Assembly: GCA_019423005.1 (NCBI GenBank)
Contig: JAHZCF010000104.1
Coordinates: forward strand, 1 to 16,051
Direction: 5' to 3'
DNA from: Haemophilus sp.
GTDB taxonomy: Bacteria; Pseudomonadota; Gammaproteobacteria; Enterobacterales; Pasteurellaceae
Length of the DNA stretch: 16,051 nucleotides
Positions 6,757-14,466 of this stretch are shown in pieces (the first letter of the stretch is position 1; every line of letters starts with the position of its first letter). The notes under the pieces are model-generated. The model had not been told where the DNA came from. It saw only the letters and a list, made by a program, of their open reading frames with translations, and made no database searches. Made by a program: the position numbers and the translations under genes.

Positions 6757-9030
6757 ATGAATATTCAGCAAATCATTAAACAACATCATCTAGAGCTCTT
6801 ATTTCAGCAAGGGTCATTTGGGATTGAAAAGGAAAGTCAACGGGTGCATTCGGATGGTTCAATTGTGACATCATTGCACCCTAAAGCCTTTGGTAATCGT
6901 CGTTTCCACCCTTACATTCAAACAGATTTTGCAGAAAGTCAGTTGGAATTGGTGACTCCTCCGATGAAAAAATTAGAGGATACATTGCGTTGGCTTTCTG
7001 CTATTCATGAAGTAACTTTGCGAACTTTACCGGAGAATGAATTTATTTTTCCTTTCAGTATGCCTGCGGGGTTACCGCCAGAGGAGCACATTAAGGTCGC
7101 ACAATTAGATAATCATGAAGATGTGGCTTATCGTGAGCATTTAGTCCAGTCTTACGGTAAATATAAGCAAATGGTCAGTGGTATTCATTACAATTTTCAA
7201 ATTGACCCTAAATTTATTGAAGCCTTATTTCATGCACAAAATGAAACACAAAGTGCGGTTGATTTTCAAAATGATTTTTACCTAAAAATAGCGAAGAACT
7301 TCTTACGTTATCAATGGATTTTGCTTTATTTGTTTTCTGCGACACCAACGGTAGAGGAAAAATATTTCAGAGGCAATTCACCCCTTAAACCGCATCAATA
7401 TGTGCGGAGTTTACGTTCAGGGAAATATGGTTATGTGAATGATCCGAAGATCCACGTCTCTTATGACAGTTTGCAAGAGTATGTTGAGACGTTAGAACAC
7501 TGGGTGAAATCGGGTGATTTGATTGCGGAAAAAGAGTTTTACTCAAGCGTACGTTTGCGTGGCGCTAAAAAAGCGCGCGATTTACTTCAAAAAGGAATTC
7601 AATATTTAGAATTTCGTTTGTTTGATCTCAATCCGTTTGCACCTTATGGAATGGAACTCGCTGACGCGAAATTCATTCATTATTTTATTTTGTTAATGGC
7701 ATGGCTTGATGATACCGCTGATCAAGAAGGCCTAAAATTAGGCAAAGCACGTCTTGCTGAAGTGGCATGGGAAGACCCAAGACAGCAAAGCGTTTATGCG
7801 GTAGAAGGCGAATTAGTCCTCCTTGAAATGCTCAAAATGCTTGAGCAACTTAATGTGAGTGATGAGATTAAAACGATTGTTAAAGACAAATTAGGACAAT
7901 TTGCGGATCCAAGCCAAACGCTTTGTGCAAAATTGGTTGCGGCAATTGAACAGGTCGGCAGTTACCAACAATTAGGGGCCGATATTGCGCAATCTAATAA
8001 AGCAAAAGCCTTTGAACGTTTTTATGTATTAACTGCGTTTGATAATATGGAACTGTCCACACAAGCGTTATTGTTTGATGCGATCCAAAAAGGGCTAAAG
8101 ATTGAGATTTTAGATGAACGCGATCAATTTATCAGTCTTCAATTTGGCGATCATTTGGAATATGTGAAAAACGGTAATATGACTTCTCACGATAGCTATA
8201 TTTCCCCACTCATCATGGAAAATAAAGTGGTGACGAAGAAAGTGTTAGCAAAAGCAGGCTTTAACGTACCGCAAAGCATCGAGTTTACCGATGTGAAAAG
8301 TGCGGTCGAAAATTTCCCACTTTTTGAGAATCGAGCTGTCGTGATTAAGCCAAAGTCAACGAATTTTGGTTTAGGGATCAGTATTTTCCAGCAAGGTGTA
8401 ACGGATCGAGATGATTTTGCAAAAGCAGTAGAAATTGCTTTCCGTGAAGATAAAGAGATCATGGTTGAAGATTATCTACAAGGCACCGAATATCGTTTCT
8501 TTGTGTTGGGTGATCAAACCTTAGCTGTCTTATTACGCGTACCTGCAAATGTCATTGGAGATGGGGTACATACCGTTGCTGAATTAGTCGCCGTAAAAAA
8601 TGATCATCCTTTACGGGGTGATGGCAGTCGTACACCATTGAAAAAAATTGCATTAGGAGATATTGAGCAGTTGCAGCTTAAGGAACAAGGCTTAACTGTG
8701 GATTCTATTCCAGCGAAAGATCAACTTGTCCAATTACGTGCGAATTCCAATATTAGCACAGGCGGTGATTCTATTGATATGACGGATGAAATGCATGCCA
8801 GTTACAAAGAAATTGCGGTAGGGATTAGCAAGGCAATGGGGGCGGCAGTTTGTGGTGTAGATTTAATTATTCCTGATTTGAAACAGCCGGCAGAACCGAG
8901 TTTACGTTCGTGGGGTGTGATTGAGGCAAACTTTAATCCTATGATGATGATGCATATTTTCCCATTTAGTGGACAATCTCGACGATTGACAATGAATGTG
9001 ATTAAGATGCTTTTCCCTGAATTGCCTTAA
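6757..9030 (+). CDS. gshF: Bifunctional glutamate-cysteine ligase/glutathione synthetase
   Basis: A 757-aa cytoplasmic fusion enzyme making glutathione from Glu, Cys and Gly with two ATP. The N-terminal two thirds is a GshA-type glutamate-cysteine ligase (GIEKESQRV at 22-30). The C-terminal third, from about 480, is an ATP-grasp domain that performs the glycine ligation: VEDYLQGTEYRFF (570-582), RANSNISTGG (661-670) and metal-binding E723/N725 in IEANFNP. The length equals that of the Pasteurella multocida enzyme as I recall it. An ATG 16 codons upstream (6709) is rejected: the 6757 start has AAGGA five bases before it and gives the family N-terminus. The gene stands alone, divergent from hitA, with its own terminator. 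Two uptake sequences lie inside (7251, 8298), both read as Ser-Ala-Val. No clear promoter could be assigned. Confidence 0.97.
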   Translation: MNIQQIIKQHHLELLFQQGSFGIEKESQRVHSDGSIVTSLHPKAFGNRRFHPYIQTDFAESQLELVTPPMKKLEDTLRWLSAIHEVTLRTLPENEFIFPFSMPAGLPPEEHIKVAQLDNHEDVAYREHLVQSYGKYKQMVSGIHYNFQIDPKFIEALFHAQNETQSAVDFQNDFYLKIAKNFLRYQWILLYLFSATPTVEEKYFRGNSPLKPHQYVRSLRSGKYGYVNDPKIHVSYDSLQEYVETLEHWVKSGDLIAEKEFYSSVRLRGAKKARDLLQKGIQYLEFRLFDLNPFAPYGMELADAKFIHYFILLMAWLDDTADQEGLKLGKARLAEVAWEDPRQQSVYAVEGELVLLEMLKMLEQLNVSDEIKTIVKDKLGQFADPSQTLCAKLVAAIEQVGSYQQLGADIAQSNKAKAFERFYVLTAFDNMELSTQALLFDAIQKGLKIEILDERDQFISLQFGDHLEYVKNGNMTSHDSYISPLIMENKVVTKKVLAKAGFNVPQSIEFTDVKSAVENFPLFENRAVVIKPKSTNFGLGISIFQQGVTDRDDFAKAVEIAFREDKEIMVEDYLQGTEYRFFVLGDQTLAVLLRVPANVIGDGVHTVAELVAVKNDHPLRGDGSRTPLKKIALGDIEQLQLKEQGLTVDSIPAKDQLVQLRANSNISTGGDSIDMTDEMHASYKEIAVGISKAMGAAVCGVDLIIPDLKQPAEPSLRSWGVIEANFNPMMMMHIFPFSGQSRRLTMNVIKMLFPELP
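7251..7259 (+). repeat. Hin-type DNA uptake sequence in gshF (first)
   Basis: Exact AAGTGCGGT followed by TGATTTT; read as Ser-Ala-Val. First copy after the hitABC interval. Confidence 0.92.
8298..8306 (+). repeat. Hin-type DNA uptake sequence in gshF (second)
   Basis: Exact core, extended AAAAGTGCGGTC; read as Lys-Ser-Ala-Val. Confidence 0.92.
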
Positions 9031-9039
9031 TTTGGTTAT

Positions 9040-9069
9040 CGGGCTTCATCAGTTGGTGAAGCCCGTTTT
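9040..9069 (+). terminator. Rho-independent terminator of gshF
   Basis: CGGGCTTCA (9040-9048) pairs perfectly with TGAAGCCCG (9057-9065), with an eight-base loop and a TTTT run after the stem. It begins 10 bases after the gshF stop. It separates gshF from the phoH operon. Confidence 0.9.
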
Positions 9070-9094
9070 ACATTCATCGTAATTAGGCTAAAAT
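9067..9094 (+). promoter_or_regulatory. Candidate promoter of the phoH-ybeY-cof operon
   Basis: TTTACA (9067-9072), a 16-base spacer and TAAAAT (9089-9094): each hexamer matches consensus at five of six positions. The -35 begins within the T-run of the gshF terminator. The predicted start near 9101 gives a leader of about 28 bases. Seen by eye, not tested. Confidence 0.5.
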
Positions 9095-9128
9095 GGAAAC
9101 AGTATTCACAATTCTAAAATGAGATTTA

Positions 9129-10217
9129 ATGACAACTTTTACCTTAGAACCTCAAGAAAATGATCGTCTGCAATCCCTTTGCGGTGCATTCGATGAAAAT
9201 ATCAAACTGATTGAAAAAGAATTTAACCTCAATATTTCCCGCAATAATTTTACTTTCATGGTGAAATCTAACGATGAAAGTCCGAAACCACATCATGAGC
9301 AATTAATTGAGCGTGCAGCTAAATTAATCCAGGCATTATATGTAGAGACAGCACCAATTAAGGGGAAAGTGAAAGAACTTGATTTGGAAGATGTGCATAT
9401 TGCCTTGCAAGAGAGCAGAATGTTATCTCAAGCAGGGCGTGAGTCACGCAGTGAAAATCACGTCTATAGTACTACAATTAAAACCAAGCGTGGTTTGATT
9501 AAACCGCGTGGTGAAAATCAAATTCAGTATTTACACAATATTCTTACGCACGATATTAGTTTTGGAATTGGGCCTGCTGGAACGGGAAAAACCTTTTTAG
9601 CCGTAGCGGCTGCTGTCGAGGCATTAGAACGCCAAGAAATTCGTCGCATTTTGCTGACTCGTCCTGCGGTGGAAGCAGGCGAAAAATTAGGTTTCTTGCC
9701 GGGTGATTTAGGCCAAAAAATTGAACCTTATTTACGACCACTTTATGATGCGTTATTTGAAATGCTTGGCTTTGAACGTGTACAAAAATTAATGGAGCGT
9801 AATGTGATTGAAATCGCACCATTGGCTTATATGCGTGGTCGCACACTCAATGACAGTTTTATCATTCTAGATGAAAGCCAAAATACGACGGTCGAACAAA
9901 TGAAAATGTTTTTGACTCGTATTGGTTTTAATTCCAAAGCCGTGATTACAGGGGATGTGACTCAAATCGATTTACCACGTAGTACAAAATCAGGTTTACG
10001 CCACGCCATGGGAGTGTTAAGCAAAGTGTCGGAATTAAGCTTTAACTACTTTGAAAGTAAAGATATTGTGCGGCATCCTGTGGTAGCAAAAGTGGTGCAA
10101 GCTTACGAAGAATGGGAAGCCCAAGATGAAATCCGTCGCCAAGAAATCGCAGCGCAGCGTCGAGCTGAACGTGAGCAAAAAGTGCGGTCAGAAAATGAAA
10201 CGAATTTAGGAGAATAA
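9129..10217 (+). CDS. ybeZ: PhoH-like ATPase YbeZ
   Basis: A 362-aa cytoplasmic P-loop NTPase of the PhoH family. Walker A is GPAGTGKT (148-155, K154) and Walker B is FIILDES (244-250, D248/E249). The segment between them (RPAVEAGEKLGFLPGD) is typical of YbeZ/PhoH. The N-terminal 100 or so residues resemble the small nucleic-acid-binding domain found before the ATPase in this subfamily. YbeZ partners with the endoribonuclease YbeY in ribosome work, and ybeY follows here with a single base between stop and start, which supports ybeZ over a lone phosphate-starvation phoH. The start ATG at 9129 has only weak Shine-Dalgarno similarity (GAGA). The variable tail after about residue 335 is charged and contains an uptake sequence coding KVRS, about ten codons from the stop. 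Confidence 0.92.
   Translation: MTTFTLEPQENDRLQSLCGAFDENIKLIEKEFNLNISRNNFTFMVKSNDESPKPHHEQLIERAAKLIQALYVETAPIKGKVKELDLEDVHIALQESRMLSQAGRESRSENHVYSTTIKTKRGLIKPRGENQIQYLHNILTHDISFGIGPAGTGKTFLAVAAAVEALERQEIRRILLTRPAVEAGEKLGFLPGDLGQKIEPYLRPLYDALFEMLGFERVQKLMERNVIEIAPLAYMRGRTLNDSFIILDESQNTTVEQMKMFLTRIGFNSKAVITGDVTQIDLPRSTKSGLRHAMGVLSKVSELSFNYFESKDIVRHPVVAKVVQAYEEWEAQDEIRRQEIAAQRRAEREQKVRSENETNLGE
10180..10188 (+). repeat. Hin-type DNA uptake sequence at the 3' end of ybeZ
   Basis: Exact core, extended AAAAAGTGCGGTC; read as Lys-Val-Arg in the variable C-terminal tail. Confidence 0.92.
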
Positions 10218-10218
10218 C

Positions 10219-10683
10219 ATGGGCAATACGATTATCGATTTGCAACTGGCCTGTGAAAATACAGAAGGCTTGCCATCAGAAGCGCAAATTCTGCAATGGG
10301 CAACCGCTGCAGTGCAACCAGAAAGTGATAATGTGGAAATGACGGTGCGCATTGTGGATGAAGCGGAAAGCCATGACTTGAATTTGACTTATCGTGGAAA
10401 AGATCGTCCAACCAATGTGTTGTCTTTCCCTTTTGAATGCCCTGATGAAGTGGAGTTGCCATTGTTGGGCGATTTAGTGATTTGTCGTCAAGTGGTGGAG
10501 CGTGAAGCTATCGAGCAAGAAAAGCCTTTAATGGCACATTGGGCGCATATGATTGTACATGGTAGCTTACATTTACTGGGTTACGATCATATTGAAGATG
10601 ATGAAGCAGAAGAAATGGAAAGTTTAGAAACTGAAATTATGCAAGGTTTAGGCTTTGCCGATCCTTACCTTTCCGAAAAATAA
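10219..10683 (+). CDS. ybeY: Endoribonuclease YbeY (16S rRNA 3'-end maturation)
   Basis: A 154-aa single-domain metalloprotein of the UPF0054 family. It is a zinc-dependent endoribonuclease needed for 16S rRNA 3' processing and late ribosome quality control. The zinc ligands form the diagnostic H-x3-H-x5-H: H114, H118 and H124 in HGSLHLLGYDH. The conserved catalytic R59 lies in TYRGKDRPTNVLSFPFE. These numbers equal those I know for E. coli YbeY. The H. influenzae orthologue is HI0004, whose structure is known. AGGAG precedes the ATG, and the gap to ybeZ is one base, so translation is probably coupled. E. coli has ybeX/corC and lnt downstream, whereas here a Cof-type phosphatase follows 18 bases later. 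Confidence 0.97.
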   Translation: MGNTIIDLQLACENTEGLPSEAQILQWATAAVQPESDNVEMTVRIVDEAESHDLNLTYRGKDRPTNVLSFPFECPDEVELPLLGDLVICRQVVEREAIEQEKPLMAHWAHMIVHGSLHLLGYDHIEDDEAEEMESLETEIMQGLGFADPYLSEK

Positions 10684-10701
10684 TGACGATTTGGAGCAAT
10701 T

Positions 10702-11487
10702 ATGTATAAAGCCGTATTCAGCGATTTTGATGGTACCTTATTAACGTCGGATCATCGAATTTCGCCTAAAACCTTAGATGCAATTCAACGCATTACAAAA
10801 CAAGGTATTCCATTTACACCAATCTCTGCTCGTTCGCCGCTTGGTATTTGGCCTTATGCAAAACTCATTGAAAATTACAACATCATTGTGGCATTTAGTG
10901 GCGCCTTGATTTTAGATAAAAACGTCACACCTATTTATTCGGTACAAATAGATCCCGCTGATATTCAAGCCATTAATCAAGTATTAGCAGACCATCCTGC
11001 ACTAGGTGTCAATTATTATACCTATGATGATTGCGTCGCTCGCGATTTGGATAATAAATGGGTGATTTATGAACGTAGCGTGACAGGCATTCAGATTGAT
11101 CCTTATGATGAAAGTGCGGTCTATTCTCCACATAAAATTCAAATCATTGGTGAAACAGATGAAGTGATTGCTATTGAGCAAATCTTGAAAGAGAAATTCC
11201 CGCATTTAAGTATTTGCCGTTCTCATGCGAATTTCCTTGAAGTGATGCATAAATCGGCGACAAAAGGTAATGCAGTACGTTTTCTCGAAGATTACTTCCA
11301 TGTGAAGATGGAGGAATGTGTTGCTTTCGGTGATAACTTTAACGATTTAGATATGTTAGAAAACGTGGGATTAGGCGTGGCAATGGGCAATGCACCTGAT
11401 GAGATTAAACAAGCTGCTAATCGCGTCACCGCTTCGCATAATGATGATGGAATAGCATTGATATTGAACGAAATCTTTCCTGAATAA
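10702..11487 (+). CDS. Cof-type HAD-superfamily phosphatase
   Basis: A 261-aa cytoplasmic HAD hydrolase. Motif I is FSDFDGTLL with nucleophile D8 and acid/base D10; motif III lysine is K188 (SATKGNA); motif IV is FGDNFNDLDML with D211 and D215. A roughly 100-residue cap between motifs I and III (about 85-185) marks the Cof/IIB subgroup (YidA, YbiV, YwpJ-like). Such enzymes dephosphorylate sugar phosphates or flavin precursors, often promiscuously; the substrate here is unknown. H. influenzae has a relative (HI0003) beside its ybeY, so this pairing is conserved in the family. GGAG lies just before the ATG. Third gene of the ybeZ-ybeY operon, ending at a terminator. An uptake sequence inside (11112) reads Ser-Ala-Val. 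Confidence 0.9.
   Translation: MYKAVFSDFDGTLLTSDHRISPKTLDAIQRITKQGIPFTPISARSPLGIWPYAKLIENYNIIVAFSGALILDKNVTPIYSVQIDPADIQAINQVLADHPALGVNYYTYDDCVARDLDNKWVIYERSVTGIQIDPYDESAVYSPHKIQIIGETDEVIAIEQILKEKFPHLSICRSHANFLEVMHKSATKGNAVRFLEDYFHVKMEECVAFGDNFNDLDMLENVGLGVAMGNAPDEIKQAANRVTASHNDDGIALILNEIFPE
11112..11120 (+). repeat. Hin-type DNA uptake sequence in the cof-type gene
   Basis: Exact core with AAAGTGCGGTC extension; read as Glu-Ser-Ala-Val. Confidence 0.92.
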
Positions 11488-11492
11488 ATAAA

Positions 11493-11520
11493 AAGGCGCT
11501 TTCTATGAAAAAAGCGCCTT
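11493..11520. terminator. Bidirectional terminator between the cof-type gene and tpx
   Basis: A ten-base-pair stem (11493-11502 with 11511-11520; core AAGGCGCTTT/AAAGCGCCTT) with an eight-base loop lies between converging genes. The plus side continues TTATTCATT. The minus side reads into a T-rich run (complement of AATAAATAAA), making it the better terminator for tpx. Confidence 0.8.
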
Positions 11521-11525
11521 ATTCA

Positions 11526-12023
11526 TTATAGTGCGGCTAGCGCAGCTTCATAATTTGGCTCATCTTTAATTTCAGACACCAATTCACTATGCAACACATT
11601 GTTGTTTTCATCTAAAACAATCACTGAACGAGCAGTCAAACCCGAGATTGGACCAGTTGTGATGTTTACCCCTAAGCTTTCATGGACTTCTTTATGGCGG
11701 AAAGTAGAAAGTGTTTCTACGTTCTCAATACCTTCTGCACCACAGAATCGTGCTTGTGCAAAAGGTAAATCAGCGGAAATACAAAGCACCACGGCATTAT
11801 TTAAATTAGCCGCTTGTTGATTGAATTTACGGACAGAAGTTGCGCATACACCTGTATCAATACTCGGGAAAATATTTAAAATCTTGCGTTTTCCTGCATA
11901 AGCATCAAGGGTCACATCAGCAAGTTCTTTATTGGTGAGTGTAAATGCGGTCACTTTTTCTCCTTTTTTTGGAAAGTTGCCACTTACTTCAATGGGATTC
12001 CCCATCATTGTTACTTGTGTCAT
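11526..12023 (-). CDS. tpx: Thiol peroxidase (atypical 2-Cys peroxiredoxin)
   Basis: A 165-aa peroxiredoxin that reduces hydrogen and organic peroxides using thioredoxin. Peroxidatic C60 lies in FPSIDTGVCATSV and resolving C94 in RFCGAEG, at the spacing that defines the Tpx subgroup. The family segments GKRKILNIFPS and VVLCISADLPFAQ are intact. It is cytoplasmic or periplasm-associated in various bacteria; there is no signal peptide here. The ATG at 12023 has AGGAG seven bases upstream, and that Shine-Dalgarno overlaps the hisC TAG stop by two bases. tpx is therefore the last gene of a transcript with hisC and is likely translationally coupled to it. No separate promoter is visible in the 8-base gap. 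In H. influenzae, tpx is not next to hisC as far as I recall. Confidence 0.97.
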   Translation of the reverse strand: MTQVTMMGNPIEVSGNFPKKGEKVTAFTLTNKELADVTLDAYAGKRKILNIFPSIDTGVCATSVRKFNQQAANLNNAVVLCISADLPFAQARFCGAEGIENVETLSTFRHKEVHESLGVNITTGPISGLTARSVIVLDENNNVLHSELVSEIKDEPNYEAALAAL

Positions 12024-12031
12024 AAAAGCTC

Positions 12032-13141
12032 CTATTTTTTATTTCCTAAATTAAGCACTTTTTTAAGTGCAGTAAAAAATTTGTCGTTTTCTTGCGGTAA
12101 GCCAATACTGATACGTAAGTGATTTGGCATGCCATAGCCTGCAATTGGGCGAACAATGACACCTTCACGTAATAATGCATCATAAATTGGTGCGGCAGGC
12201 TGTTTAAAATCAATGGTAATAAAATTACCTTTAGACGGAATAAAGTCTAAGCCATATTGTTGGCATAAGGCTTCATAACGTTTCATTTCTTGCCGATTAT
12301 TCTCAGCCACTTTTTCAACAAAAGCATCATCATTCATCACCGCAATCGCGCTAGTTAAAGCAAGACTATTACAGTTAAATGGCTGACGAACACGGTTTAA
12401 TAAGTCTGCGATTTCAGGATTAGAGACCGCGTAGCCAATACGTAACCCAGCCAATCCATAAGCTTTTGATAGGGAGCGAGAAACAATAAGGTTAGGGTAT
12501 TTATCTAGTAATGCAAAAGAATTAACGCGTTCGCTTGGATGAGTAAATTCGGTATAAGCCTCATCTAATACCACAATCACATTTTCAGGTACTTTGGCCA
12601 AGAAAGCATCCAATTCTGCTTCCGTTAAGAAATTTCCGGTCGGGTTGTTTGGATTAGCAATAAAAATCAGCTTGGTTTTATCTGAAAGTGCGGTCAAAAA
12701 TCCGTTTAAATCATGTCCCCAATTCTTAGCGGGAATTTCTTTTGCGACAGCATTAATAGCTTTGGTCACTAAAGGGTAAACAATAAAAGCATATTGTGAA
12801 TAAATCACTTCATCATGCTCACCCGCAAAGGTATGAGCAAAGAGCTCTAATAAATCGTTAGAACCATTGCCAAGGGTGATTTGGTTTGGTTGCACACCAA
12901 ATTTTTTCGCAATAGCCGCTTTAAGTTCAAAACCATTTGCATCAGGGTAGCGCGTTAAATGATCAAGTTGGGCTTGAATGGCTTTTTTCGCACTTTCAGG
13001 AAAACCGAAAGGGTTTTCATTTGAGGCAAGTTTAACGATATTAGTAATGCCTAGTTCGCGTTCGAGTTCTTCGATTGGTTTTCCAGCTTGGTAAGGTGAA
13101 AGAGATTTCACACCTTGATTGGCGACGTTGATGTATTGCAT
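12032..13141 (-). CDS. hisC: Histidinol-phosphate aminotransferase (HisC2-type)
   Basis: A 369-aa fold-type I PLP aminotransferase converting imidazole-acetol phosphate to histidinol phosphate with glutamate as donor. The PLP-binding lysine is K226 in SRSLSKAYGLAGLRIGY; ANPNNPTG (162-169), the cofactor-contacting DEAYTEF (193-199) and LASNENPFG at 38-46 are all class I hallmarks. It sits beside serC rather than in a his operon, as in H. influenzae, which has two hisC genes. This copy may therefore also serve phenylalanine or tyrosine transamination. AAGGA (13152-13148) is six bases before the ATG. A terminator-like hairpin lies between serC and this gene, and tpx follows after 8 bases. One uptake sequence lies inside (12686). 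Confidence 0.92.
   Translation of the reverse strand: MQYINVANQGVKSLSPYQAGKPIEELERELGITNIVKLASNENPFGFPESAKKAIQAQLDHLTRYPDANGFELKAAIAKKFGVQPNQITLGNGSNDLLELFAHTFAGEHDEVIYSQYAFIVYPLVTKAINAVAKEIPAKNWGHDLNGFLTALSDKTKLIFIANPNNPTGNFLTEAELDAFLAKVPENVIVVLDEAYTEFTHPSERVNSFALLDKYPNLIVSRSLSKAYGLAGLRIGYAVSNPEIADLLNRVRQPFNCNSLALTSAIAVMNDDAFVEKVAENNRQEMKRYEALCQQYGLDFIPSKGNFITIDFKQPAAPIYDALLREGVIVRPIAGYGMPNHLRISIGLPQENDKFFTALKKVLNLGNKK
12686..12694 (+). repeat. Hin-type DNA uptake sequence in hisC
   Basis: Exact core with AAAGTGCGGTCAAAAA extension; antisense to hisC, where it codes Leu-Thr-Ala-Leu. Confidence 0.92.
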
Positions 13142-13154
13142 ATGCTTTCCTTAT

Positions 13155-13180
13155 AAAAACGAGCGGGCCTTTCAGCCCGC
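13155..13180 (-). terminator. Terminator-like hairpin between serC and hisC
   Basis: On the minus strand GCGGGC (13180-13175) pairs with GCCCGC (13168-13163) around a six-base loop, and a run of five T follows after TCG (13159-13155). It begins about 25 bases after the serC stop, and the T-run ends only about 14 bases before the hisC ATG. It could end serC mRNA or act as a partial terminator limiting hisC-tpx. Confidence 0.75.
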
Positions 13181-13205
13181 ACGTTGAGTTTAATGAATCA
13201 GGTAA

Positions 13206-14288
13206 TTAGCTATTTTCAGCTTCAAATTTTTTCATGAATTCAATGAGCGCTTGTACACCTTCTAATGGCATTGCATTGTAGATAGATGCACGCATACCAC
13301 CTAACACTTTGTGACCTTTTAAGGCTTGAAGACCTGCAGCTGTAGATTCCGCAACAAACTTAGCATCAAGTTCAGGATTGCCTGTCACAAATGTGACATT
13401 CATGGTTGAACGGTTTTCTTTAGCCACTACGTTACGATAGAGTTTGCTGCTATCAATGTAATCATAAAGTGTTTGTGCTTTCACGGCGTTACGTTTTGCA
13501 ATTTCTTTTAAGCCACCAATCGCTTGAATGTGTTTGAAAACCAATGAACAGAGATACCAAGCAAATGTTGGCGGGGTATTGATCATTGAGTCTGCATCAC
13601 GTTGTGTGGCGTAATTCCAAATTGATGGTGTTGCTTGGCGAGCATGACCAATTAAATCATCGCGAATAATCACAAGTGTAATCCCTGCTGGGCCAAGATT
13701 TTTTTGTGCACCCGCGTAAATGACACCAAATTTGCTAATATCAATTTCGCGAGAGAGCACATTAGATGACATATCGGCTACAAGTACCGCATTGCCCACA
13801 TTCGGTACATCAAAAATTTCTACACCACTGATGGTTTCATTTGGGCAATAGTGAACGTAATCGTATTGTTCCGCAATGTCACTGAAATCAAGGTTGGTAA
13901 TGCGAGTGTGATCACCATTTTCTACAATGGTAATTTCATCAATTTCAGCAAAGTTACGCGCTTCTTTCGCTGCAGTTGCAGACCAGTGACCGCTATTTAA
14001 GTAAAGTGCTTTGCCTTTCTCACCAATTAAGTTCATCGGTAAGGCTGCAAATTGACCACGTGCGCCACCTTGTAGGAATAACACGCGATAATTATCTGGA
14101 ATGTTATACACTTCGCGCAGATCTTTTTCTGCTTGAGTAATCAATTCCATAAAATATTTGCCACGGTGGCTGACTTCCATCACTGACACACCTTGACCAA
14201 GCCAGTTAGTTAGCTCAGCTTGTGCTTTGTGTAGTACCTCAGGGAAAATCATGGCTGGACCAGCACTAAAATTAAAGACTTTTGACAT
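13206..14288 (-). CDS. serC: Phosphoserine aminotransferase
   Basis: A 360-aa PLP enzyme making 3-phosphoserine from 3-phosphohydroxypyruvate and glutamate. It acts in serine synthesis and, with 4-phosphohydroxythreonine, in pyridoxine synthesis. Family motifs: N-terminal FNFSAGPAMIFPEVL, VMEVSHRGK (37-44), LQGGARGQF (72-80) and PLP lysine K196 in YAGAQKNLGPAGIT. Length and motif order match E. coli SerC. The ATG at 14288 has AAGGAA upstream. Unlike E. coli, aroA does not follow; hisC does, behind a hairpin. serC diverges from the DUF496 gene across a 178-base region. A weak candidate promoter is visible upstream (14324-14352). Confidence 0.97.
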   Translation of the reverse strand: MSKVFNFSAGPAMIFPEVLHKAQAELTNWLGQGVSVMEVSHRGKYFMELITQAEKDLREVYNIPDNYRVLFLQGGARGQFAALPMNLIGEKGKALYLNSGHWSATAAKEARNFAEIDEITIVENGDHTRITNLDFSDIAEQYDYVHYCPNETISGVEIFDVPNVGNAVLVADMSSNVLSREIDISKFGVIYAGAQKNLGPAGITLVIIRDDLIGHARQATPSIWNYATQRDADSMINTPPTFAWYLCSLVFKHIQAIGGLKEIAKRNAVKAQTLYDYIDSSKLYRNVVAKENRSTMNVTFVTGNPELDAKFVAESTAAGLQALKGHKVLGGMRASIYNAMPLEGVQALIEFMKKFEAENS

Positions 14289-14323
14289 TGTGTTTCCTTA
14301 TTTTATTTTGAATAGATTCTTCA

Positions 14324-14352
14324 TTTTTACCACTACCGAATAGGATAATCAA
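14324..14352 (-). promoter_or_regulatory. Weak candidate promoter for serC
   Basis: On the minus strand, TTGATT (14352-14347), a 17-base spacer and TAAAAA (14329-14324), each matching consensus at four of six positions. The predicted start falls about 30 bases before serC. The region is so AT-rich that chance matches are easy. Confidence 0.3.
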
Positions 14353-14401
14353 CTAAATCAAACAGTTTTTTGATCTAATCCATTAATTTAAATTTAAGCT
14401 T

Positions 14402-14430
14402 TTGACGGGGACGAAAAAAAAGGCTACAGT
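14402..14430 (+). promoter_or_regulatory. Promoter of the DUF496 gene, with an A8 tract in the spacer
   Basis: TTGACG (14402-14407, five of six), a 17-base spacer and TACAGT (14425-14430, four of six). The spacer contains eight consecutive A (14414-14421). Transcription would start near 14437, giving a leader of about 30 bases. Confidence 0.6.
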
Positions 14431-14466
14431 ACTCGAAGTTTATTTTTAACTTTGAGAGAGTCGATC

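Noticed and set aside
11944..11951. AATGCGGT in tpx as an uptake sequence
   Set aside because: It lacks a base of the nine-base core (AAGTGCGGT) and was not counted.
14452..14466. TTG start for the DUF496 gene
   Set aside because: The first ATG (14467) has purine-rich AGAGAG at the right distance; a TTG start would consume that site.
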